Positions 1 to 5,193 of a DNA stretch of 5,193 nucleotides are shown here, in pieces. The position numbers were made by a program, and so were the translations under genes. The notes below the pieces were generated by a model that did not search any database, had not been told where the DNA came from, and saw only the letters and a list, made by a program, of their open reading frames with translations. Where the stretch lies: positions 1-5,193 of the forward strand of contig JANXQZ010000385.1 in the NCBI GenBank assembly GCA_025353235.1. The letters are read 5' to 3'. Positions within the stretch are counted from its first letter, which is position 1. Each line of letters begins with the position of its first letter. The DNA comes from Bryobacterales bacterium (GTDB lineage: Bacteria > Acidobacteriota > Terriglobia > Bryobacterales > Bryobacteraceae).

Positions 1-1367
1 CTGGCAGGAACGCTGATTTGCACGTTCGTGGGACTGGCAGGGCTGATCGTGGCCGCAAGGCTCAGCGTAACGGCAGGAAGGGGCAATATAGTGATTGGAT
101 AACTCCGGACAGCGGCAACGGAAAACGCGTCGAGAACTTGAACCGTGACGGTAATTGATCCGGCCACTGTGGGGACACCGCTTATTACTGCCGACGAACC
201 GTTGGGGGTGATCGTCAGTCCAATATTCGGAGGCGAGAGCGTCCAAGTGAGCGGACCTGTTCCTCCCGCGACATCGATGCGGTTTGTCGGGTAGGGCCGA
301 CCCACGATGCCGGTTGGAAGGTTTGAAGAAACGATCGCTGGAGGCGGAGTCGTCGCCAACGTCACCGTGTTGGAGCGAACCCCGAAGTTATCTACTGCGA
401 TGGTCACCGTGCTCGCTGCAAGGGTCTGAGGAGACAGCGTGATCACGGCATCGTTCGCGCTGCGGATTTGGGCATTTTGAGGTACTCCGTTCACAAGGAT
501 CACCGACGTTCGAGTGCAGGTGCCCAATGCGGTCGATGACGTGACCGCAGCTGGAATGAAGTTTGCCCCCTGGATGACAAGGGTGACCCCGGAAGCGCCC
601 TGCGTGATCGTGGAAGGTTGCAAAGCGAAGATCGTAGGAGGCGGAATCACGTTCAGGAACGCTGTATTGGAAGCGATATCGTTGGTAGCGGTCGCTTCCG
701 CCCTCGGACTTCGAAACGATGGTGAGGGCGGGATGCTAGCCGGGCCAGGGATGAAGATGTTTAGTGGAAGTCCGCCGGAGGGCACCGTGCCCGGATTTAC
801 TACGATTATGTTCGCACTCCCGGCGGTCGCAATGAGGCTGGCCGGGACCACGGCGGTCAACTGGGATCCACTGATGAAAGTGGTAGTCAAAGCTGTCTCA
901 GCAACAAACGCCCCTGATGCCCGACTCCACCGAACTTCCGCGCCGGGCACGAATCCGCTCCCGTTGACAAGCAACGTGAATTGGGGGCTGCCAAAGCTCA
1001 CTGCGTTTGGACTGATGCTTGATAGAAATGGAGGGAAGTTAGCAATCACTTGAATACCGAGGGTGCCGGTCACACTGAGGCGTGCTGCGGGAACCGTAAC
1101 AGTAACGTGTCCGGGATTGCCGCTCAGTGGCAGGAATGGGGGCTGAGGCGTTTGGCCCAGCGGAGCCAGACCAGCTACAGTACCAAGCGGATAGTTCGGG
1201 CCCATGAACAAGTTTTGGCCATATAGGTCGATCGTCACCGGTTGTCCGACGCTAACGGTAGCCGGGCAAACTGCGTCGATGTTGGGAGCAGGGAAGGTGC
1301 CCTGCGCGTACAGCGACGAGACAAAGACTGCCGCCATGCTGGCGGTCCCTAACGTGGATCTGCTCAT
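1..1367 (-). CDS. Exported IPT/TIG and putative-Ig repeat surface protein, C-terminus cut by window edge
   Basis: Reading down from the ATG at 1367 gives 455 sense codons with no stop before the left edge, so the gene continues outside the window. AGGAG lies 6 nt upstream. A signal peptide (MSRSTLGTASMAAVFVSSLY) is probably cleaved after A21. Residues 28-110 look like a degenerate IPT-type unit (VSVGQPVTIDLYGQNLF). Residues 112-206 are a clear IPT/TIG-like module (ISPNAVSFGSPQFTLLVNG, then QLTAVVPASLIATAG and VVNPG). Residues 243-340 form a second, more diverged one (LQPSTITQGASGVTLVIQG). Residues 350-427 match the putative-Ig (He_PIG-like) pattern: LPTGIVGRPY, GGTGPLTWTLS, ISGVPTVAGSITVTV. 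A further module starts at 428. Such modular proteins are usually secreted or surface adhesion-like; the ligand is unknown. There is one Cys at 34 and one at 284. Confidence 0.93.
   Translation of the reverse strand, partial: MSRSTLGTASMAAVFVSSLYAQGTFPAPNIDAVCPATVSVGQPVTIDLYGQNLFMGPNYPLGTVAGLAPLGQTPQPPFLPLSGNPGHVTVTVPAARLSVTGTLGIQVIANFPPFLSSISPNAVSFGSPQFTLLVNGSGFVPGAEVRWSRASGAFVAETALTTTFISGSQLTAVVPASLIATAGSANIIVVNPGTVPSGGLPLNIFIPGPASIPPSPSFRSPRAEATATNDIASNTAFLNVIPPPTIFALQPSTITQGASGVTLVIQGANFIPAAVTSSTALGTCTRTSVILVNGVPQNAQIRSANDAVITLSPQTLAASTVTIAVDNFGVRSNTVTLATTPPPAIVSSNLPTGIVGRPYPTNRIDVAGGTGPLTWTLSPPNIGLTITPNGSSAVISGVPTVAGSITVTVQVLDAFSVAAVRSYPITILPLPAVTLSLAATISPASPTNVQISVPA
348..1034 (-). repeat. 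Two IPT/TIG-like protein modules and their linker
   Basis: At protein level the units at 1034-750 and 641-348 share the order Pro-rich entry (PPFLSSISP against PPPTIFALQP), a strand ending in G-x-x-F (VNGSGF against IQGANF), and a closing strand (VVNPG against SNTVTL). The similarity is visible in the protein rather than as a clean DNA repeat, so the duplication is old or the units were acquired separately. Confidence 0.6.
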
Positions 1368-1370
1368 TTG

Positions 1371-2366
1371 CTACTCCTGTTCCAATTGCGATCCAGACTG
1401 CTCGGCCGGTTGCGACGGAATGAAAACAATGCGCGGGGATGGCGCATCGCCATCGAACACCCAAATCTGGCCATCCGCCGGGTCAGTCAGTCGAAACACC
1501 GAGCGCCCGTTCAGGCTTGATAGTCCGGTGGGCGCGCACTGACACTCGACAGCAATACGCTCGCCCGTTTTCGCATCGATAACGCTTACCGTGCGCGTTC
1601 CAGCGTTCGCCACAAAGAATCGCGACCCATCCCTAGCCGCCGCCACTGCGACTGGTTGGGATAACCCTTCCAGCTCGCCCGCAACCGCAACCACTTCGCC
1701 CGTGGCGTCCCGCCATTGCATCAGCCGATTACCGCGCTTATCGAGAAGAAGAGCATCGTGAGTGCGCGCAATAAACACCGCTGCACTGGCATTGTCCAGT
1801 TCCTGAATTCGCCGTATGTTGCTGCCTACGGCGAGGAACATCGACCCTGGCACACCGGCCAGCAGTGCTTGTCCGTCATCGCTGATGGCGAGTGCGGCCG
1901 CGCCTCCCTCCAACCCTGAAATATCAAGCTGTCGAATGGACGGGTCGTCTGGCAGTCCCGTCACGATTTTCACCTGAGCCGTTCCGTCCTGGTAAAAGAG
2001 CGCCGCCGCTCCAGTTGGGCTGAACACGATGCGATCCGGAGGGCCATTCGCGCCCGGCAGCGATCGCGCATCCACGGAACGTCCCCGGATGATGAACAGC
2101 CGCAATGCGGGGTCGGCACCGCCAGTGGCGAGCACGTAATCATGTTGGGGCGATACAGCAGCGGAACCCAAGTCAAATCCCAGATCGAGGCGCTCTGTCA
2201 TAATGGCCGCGCCCGCTATGCCTATTACGGGCCTGACGCCCTGAATGCTCGCATCGAACACCATGCCGAGGGAAGCGGCACCCACCGAAGGCGTTTGCCC
2301 TTGGGCGAGCAGGCCTCCGGCTGCCATCAGGAACAGCGCGGACCTAATTACTGTTGCGTTTGACAT
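1371..2366 (-). CDS. Exported YVTN/WD40-like beta-propeller protein
   Basis: The start at 2366 is preferred over an in-frame ATG at 2498 because AGGAGA lies 7 nt upstream and the N-terminus is a signal peptide (hydrophobic 8-22, likely cleavage near AQGQ). The 132 nt in front overlap the end of the Ig-like gene. The product is 331 aa. Residues about 60-310 contain repeated blade-like units with turns such as VSPQHDY (71-77), FSPTGAA (115-121), ISDDGQA (161-167) and AARDGSR (243-249). The clearest is a YVTN-type repeat at 249-271 containing FVANAGTRTVSVIDAKTGE. A Cys-x-Cys pair (C275, C277) precedes a closing segment ending IVFIPSQP and a Gln/Ser-rich tail. No catalytic motif is visible, so a periplasmic or surface scaffold or ligand-binding role is the likeliest reading. 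It begins 19 bp after the Ig-like gene and ends 3 bp before the next start, which suggests translational coupling. Confidence 0.92.
   Translation of the reverse strand: MSNATVIRSALFLMAAGGLLAQGQTPSVGAASLGMVFDASIQGVRPVIGIAGAAIMTERLDLGFDLGSAAVSPQHDYVLATGGADPALRLFIIRGRSVDARSLPGANGPPDRIVFSPTGAAALFYQDGTAQVKIVTGLPDDPSIRQLDISGLEGGAAALAISDDGQALLAGVPGSMFLAVGSNIRRIQELDNASAAVFIARTHDALLLDKRGNRLMQWRDATGEVVAVAGELEGLSQPVAVAAARDGSRFFVANAGTRTVSVIDAKTGERIAVECQCAPTGLSSLNGRSVFRLTDPADGQIWVFDGDAPSPRIVFIPSQPAEQSGSQLEQE
1374..1378 (-). promoter_or_regulatory. Ribosome binding site of the IPT-repeat gene, abutting the upstream stop codon
   Basis: AGGAG on the minus strand lies immediately before the TAG stop of the propeller gene (1373-1371) and 6 nt before the ATG at 1367. 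Ribosomes ending on the upstream gene sit on this site, an arrangement typical of translational coupling. Confidence 0.82.
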
Positions 2367-2373
2367 ATCGATC

Positions 2374-2379
2374 TCTCCT
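2374..2379 (-). promoter_or_regulatory. Ribosome binding site of the propeller gene
   Basis: AGGAGA on the minus strand, 7 nt before the ATG at 2366 and inside the 19-bp gap after the Ig-like gene. It decides the start at 2366 and argues against the upstream in-frame ATG at 2498. Confidence 0.8.
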
Positions 2380-2385
2380 GTAAAT

Positions 2386-2919
2386 TTACTTTCCTGGCCC
2401 AACGTTGCCGGAGCCCAGTGAAATGCTGGTGCCAGTGCTGCGTTGGCTCCACCATATTCCAAGGCCGATTCCGGCCACCGCTGCGCCGCTACCGCCAATC
2501 ACCCACCACTTCTTGGGGGTTGCCATGAATGAAAGTTTCGGGTTTACCTGCTTAAGTATCGAGTTTACGGAGTGCCCTTTATATGACCCAGACACATTGA
2601 TCTGGAATGGACCCGCCACTGCGCCCCGCTTGAAGCGGGCTGATGCGCGGCCATTCTCATCGGTAGCAACCGTCACCGTGGTGAGGCCGCCCGCGAAAGA
2701 TCCGAAGCCCGGAGGTACTTGAAACACCACGAGGGCACCCTGGACCTTGCGGCCGTTATTGTCCTGCACCACGACGGCGACCTCCCAACTGCTGATGTCG
2801 TCGGGCACAGCATCCCCCGATTGCACGACTAACTCGATGCTCGATATTTCCTGAGCCTGGATCGGGTTTGTCGCCCAAAGCGTAAGAATGCAGCAAAGAA
2901 CAGTCAGGACTCGACGCAT
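2386..2919 (-). CDS. Exported Ig-like (Big_1-type) protein with C-terminal transmembrane helix
   Basis: The start at 2919 is chosen over an in-frame ATG at 2973 because AAAAGGAGG sits 5 nt upstream and a signal peptide begins immediately (MRRVLTVLCCILTLWA), with likely cleavage after A22 (IQA|QE). The longer version would overlap the preceding gene. The product is 177 aa. Residues 27-124 are a beta-rich Ig-like domain resembling bacterial Ig group 1 or invasin-type repeats: VVVQDNNGRKVQGALVVFQV, then TDENGRASARF and a closing strand. Residues 138-157 form a hydrophobic glycine-rich helix bounded by WW at both ends and by KK and QR outside. A 17-residue Gly/Ser-rich tail follows. It is probably an envelope protein anchored by this helix; which side the tail faces cannot be decided. 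It starts 37 bp after the caspase gene. I recognise the architecture, not a named protein, and no enzymatic motif is visible. Confidence 0.9.
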   Translation of the reverse strand: MRRVLTVLCCILTLWATNPIQAQEISSIELVVQSGDAVPDDISSWEVAVVVQDNNGRKVQGALVVFQVPPGFGSFAGGLTTVTVATDENGRASARFKRGAVAGPFQINVSGSYKGHSVNSILKQVNPKLSFMATPKKWWVIGGSGAAVAGIGLGIWWSQRSTGTSISLGSGNVGPGK

Positions 2920-2924
2920 TCGCG

Positions 2925-2933
2925 CCTCCTTTT
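2925..2933 (-). promoter_or_regulatory. Ribosome binding site of the Ig-like protein gene
   Basis: AAAAGGAGG read on the minus strand, with a 5-nt spacer (CGCGA) to the ATG at 2919. It is close to the anti-Shine-Dalgarno complement and fixes the start at 2919, not 2973. Confidence 0.85.
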
Positions 2934-2956
2934 GATCAGTCAAGTATAGTAGAAAC

Positions 2957-5193
2957 TCAGCGGCCATAACCAAAAATCGGAAAAGGAAGTAAGTCCTGCT
3001 CCGGAATATAAATTAACCTTGGGTGTTGCTGACGTTGGGTCATATCAGGCACTTGTTTCTCCAGCCAATTGCCTAAGTCGGAGGTCTTGACGATGCCTTT
3101 TTCGCCTCTTACTTTGCCGCCTAGCCCGTCCAGGATGGCCTTAGTGAACGCACCGTGTTTCCACTCGACACTCTCGATAGAAGATTCCGTTCCCATGGCG
3201 GCCGCAAACAAAGCGATGCCAGACGCGCCTTTGAATTGCGCCAGAACAGTATCCATATCGAGAGGCGCGATGCCCCTCTTGCCAGAGGCAGCCGCGGCGT
3301 GACAGGTGTCTAACATCAGCACGGCTTTCCCGGGTAGGAATGTTAGCGCGTCCACTAAGATGCTGCCCCGTATATCGAAGAGCTCGGGAGATTTCTGCGG
3401 ATCGTGGGCGTTCGCGCAGAAGTAGTAATCGTTCCTGGGACCCCAGACTTCGCCGTGTCCCGCCACGAACAGAATGCGCACGTCTCCGGGCATCCCTGCA
3501 CGTTTGAACCACTCAAGTTTGTCGATAATCGCCAAGCGAGTAGCATCTTTATTCGTAAGAATTTCCGCTTGCACGTCGCCGAACAGGGCGCCGTTTTTCT
3601 GCTTTAGGAATGCATCTCTGATCTGTTCGGCATCCAAATGAGCGTAGTTCAGTGAAATCCCTGGGATTTGGTAACTCGAGATTCCGATGGCTAGGAAAAT
3701 AAGGTTGGGCTTACGCTGGGCAGTGGTCCCGCACTCGCACTGAATCTTCTTGCTTTGCTCCGCCCAGATGCCCTTGGCGTTGATCGCCTTTACTGTAATG
3801 GTGTTCGCTCCGCGCTCGAGATGTACGTCAAGCTTGACGTCTTGCGACTGAGCATGGCCGGGCAGGGCCCCTCCCGGAGCCTGGCTGCCGTTGATAAAAA
3901 CGACCGTCTGTTGAATGGGCAGAGTGGTTGAGAACACCAGCGCCCTCACCGTGTAGTTTTCACTCTGAACAGTGGCGTTATCCTCGTCCGGTGCTACAAG
4001 ATGCACTTCCGGAGGGAGGATGGCTGCTACGTCGGCAGGCGCTATCGGAGCCGACTCGGGCACGCCCATTGTCGCGTTGGCGCTTCGGACCGCGCGGGCG
4101 ATATCGTGCAGCTGCAACTGTTGCGCCACAATGTCGGGACGATCGAATTCCTTCCGGAACCGCGCCACGCTGAAGTACTTGGCCGCTTTTTGCTCGCCTT
4201 GATTGACGTGCCAGCCCACGTAACGCTCGCCGTAGAAACTGGACGAATAGTAACCTTCCGGTGTCCATGCCACCCATTCGTCATCCGAGGCGACGAAAAC
4301 AGTCAATAAATTGCGACCCGTCTCGATGTCCCAGAGCCGGATAGTCTGATCCTCGGATCCCGAGAGCAACGTACGGTTATCGGGCGACACCGCCACGCTC
4401 GAAATGGAAGCGGTGTGTCCACGAAATTCGATCGGTCTCTGATCCGGATTGCTGTAGAGCAGAAGCTTTCCGTTGACACCTCCGCTGATCACCCGCCCGT
4501 CGTGGGTGAATGTATAACAGAGGTGGCGGTAGCCTGACGTCTCGTCGCGGACGAATTGTTTAACCACTTGTTCGCCGCGCCTAACCTGAAGAACGGCTGC
4601 GGATTCACCACTGGGGCCTGGAACAGCCTTCAGGACTTGGTCTTGTAAATGGTCGACGAAAGTAATTTCAGATCCGTCCGGCTTGATCTCGCCACCCCAT
4701 TGCACTCGGAAAGCGTCGCTGTGATTGCGGTCGTCCAAGCCAGCTTGGGGTCTGAGCCAAATGCGTTTCGATAGTGTTCCATAAGCATTGACGTCGGATG
4801 CCGCGAGCTTTTTGTTGCCGAACAGAATGGAATTTCCGTCTTTGGCGAACGCAACCATCGATACGGGCTGCCCCTTACCGGCCAGTTTGCTTATCGGCGA
4901 ACCGGTTGCTAGGTCCCAGACGTACACGTCGTTGGGACCAGCTCCGGCGGTCGCTGCAAAGCGTCCATCGGGCGACACCGCCGTCGCGATGATGGTGGAG
5001 TCATGCTGCCGGAACGAGGTGGTGAATGTGCGTTCCGCGAGCGAGTAGATTTGCGCAAGCGCCCGCCCATTCGACATGGATGTGGTGAGTAAGCGCGTGC
5101 CATCCGGTGTAAAAGAGAGGTTGGCGGGGCGGAGCAGCGCCTTTTCCACTGTTTGGACGGGCGCGGCGGTGATCGGATCGTGAAGGACCAACA
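2957..5193 (-). CDS. WD40-repeat / caspase-fold (peptidase C14) protein, N-terminus cut by window edge
   Basis: Residues are counted from the TTG codon at 5191; the frame is open to the right edge, so the true start lies outside and that TTG is probably internal. Residues 20-295 form a WD40 propeller: PDG-type turns at about 29, 74, 118, 171, 230 and 270, with VYVWDL (89-94) and IRLWDI (284-289) strands. A linker with EWVAWTPEGYY (305-315), of a kind often seen in WD40-caspase proteins, leads to an Ig-like domain at 394-483. The caspase fold spans 496-690. Its catalytic His is H579 in FVAGHGE and its catalytic Cys is C630 in LMLDTCHA. The p10-like part includes ALFAAAMGTESS and KHGAFTKAIL. 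Both catalytic residues are present, so an active cysteine endopeptidase is expected; substrate and cellular location are unknown. Stop is TGA at 2959-2957. It is the first visible gene of the operon. The family call is very secure; the biological role is not. Confidence 0.95.
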   Translation of the reverse strand, partial: LVLHDPITAAPVQTVEKALLRPANLSFTPDGTRLLTTSMSNGRALAQIYSLAERTFTTSFRQHDSTIIATAVSPDGRFAATAGAGPNDVYVWDLATGSPISKLAGKGQPVSMVAFAKDGNSILFGNKKLAASDVNAYGTLSKRIWLRPQAGLDDRNHSDAFRVQWGGEIKPDGSEITFVDHLQDQVLKAVPGPSGESAAVLQVRRGEQVVKQFVRDETSGYRHLCYTFTHDGRVISGGVNGKLLLYSNPDQRPIEFRGHTASISSVAVSPDNRTLLSGSEDQTIRLWDIETGRNLLTVFVASDDEWVAWTPEGYYSSSFYGERYVGWHVNQGEQKAAKYFSVARFRKEFDRPDIVAQQLQLHDIARAVRSANATMGVPESAPIAPADVAAILPPEVHLVAPDEDNATVQSENYTVRALVFSTTLPIQQTVVFINGSQAPGGALPGHAQSQDVKLDVHLERGANTITVKAINAKGIWAEQSKKIQCECGTTAQRKPNLIFLAIGISSYQIPGISLNYAHLDAEQIRDAFLKQKNGALFGDVQAEILTNKDATRLAIIDKLEWFKRAGMPGDVRILFVAGHGEVWGPRNDYYFCANAHDPQKSPELFDIRGSILVDALTFLPGKAVLMLDTCHAAAASGKRGIAPLDMDTVLAQFKGASGIALFAAAMGTESSIESVEWKHGAFTKAILDGLGGKVRGEKGIVKTSDLGNWLEKQVPDMTQRQQHPRLIYIPEQDLLPFPIFGYGR
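3825..3840. repeat. Perfect 16-bp palindrome inside the caspase gene
   Basis: ACGTCAAGCTTGACGT equals its own reverse complement. It lies in the Ig-like domain and encodes DVKLDV, where the repeated residue pair helps create the symmetry. No regulatory role is evident. Confidence 0.5.

Noticed and set aside
514..1053. Plus-strand open frame of 179 codons
   Set aside because: It lies entirely opposite the IPT-repeat gene, has no signal peptide or recognisable domain and no convincing ribosome binding site; it is an antisense shadow.
2625..2639. Hairpin CCCGCTT-G-AAGCGGG as a terminator
   Set aside because: It lies inside the Ig-like coding region with no downstream T-run and a minimal loop.
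2405..2722. Plus-strand open frame of 105 codons
   Set aside because: It is opposite the Ig-like gene, whose frame has a signal peptide, domain and strong ribosome binding site; no independent support.
2386..2919. The small gene as a bacterial gasdermin partner of the caspase
   Set aside because: It has a cleavable signal peptide and an Ig-like fold pattern, unlike cytoplasmic gasdermins; adjacency to a caspase alone is not enough.
2943..2948. TATACT on the minus strand as a -10 box for an internal promoter before the Ig-like gene
   Set aside because: The hexamers 17-19 bp upstream (GGTTAT, TGGTTA, TTGGTT) match TTGACA poorly, and the gap is short enough for read-through.
3928..4309. Several overlapping open frames on both strands
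   Set aside because: All sit inside the WD40-caspase gene in other frames, with Arg- and Ser-rich low-quality translations typical of shadows.
1..5193. CRISPR array, tRNA/rRNA, insertion sequence or attachment site
   Set aside because: No regularly spaced direct repeats, terminal inverted repeats, transposase-like frames or RNA-gene signatures were seen; almost every base is coding.

Overview
The window is a single-strand block of four tightly packed genes, all read on the minus strand, so transcription runs from the right edge to the left edge. The moderately GC-rich sequence, exported Ig/IPT-repeat proteins, YVTN-type propeller and WD40-caspase protein together resemble Acidobacteriota of the Solibacter/Bryobacter type. 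That placement rests on remembered family style, not on a search, and is moderately confident at best.

Layout in transcription order: (1) 5193-2957, a WD40 beta-propeller / Ig-like / caspase-fold (peptidase C14) protein with an intact His-Cys dyad; its 5' end lies beyond the window. (2) 2919-2386, a 177-aa exported Ig-like protein with a C-terminal glycine-rich transmembrane helix. (3) 2366-1371, a 331-aa exported YVTN/beta-propeller protein. (4) 1367 to the left edge, an exported protein of at least 455 aa built from IPT/TIG-like and putative-Ig modules, with its 3' end beyond the window. The gaps between genes are 37, 19 and 3 bp. Each of the three internal starts has a good Shine-Dalgarno sequence, and I see no terminator or convincing internal promoter. 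This is most simply one operon.

How the genes may work together: three successive products carry export signals and adhesion or scaffold folds (Ig, propeller, IPT), and they follow a caspase-like protease that has its own propeller and Ig-like domain. The sequence supports co-expression. It does not show that the protease cleaves or regulates its neighbours; that is a hypothesis. There are no RNA genes, mobile elements or CRISPR arrays, and essentially no non-coding DNA apart from the short intergenic gaps.
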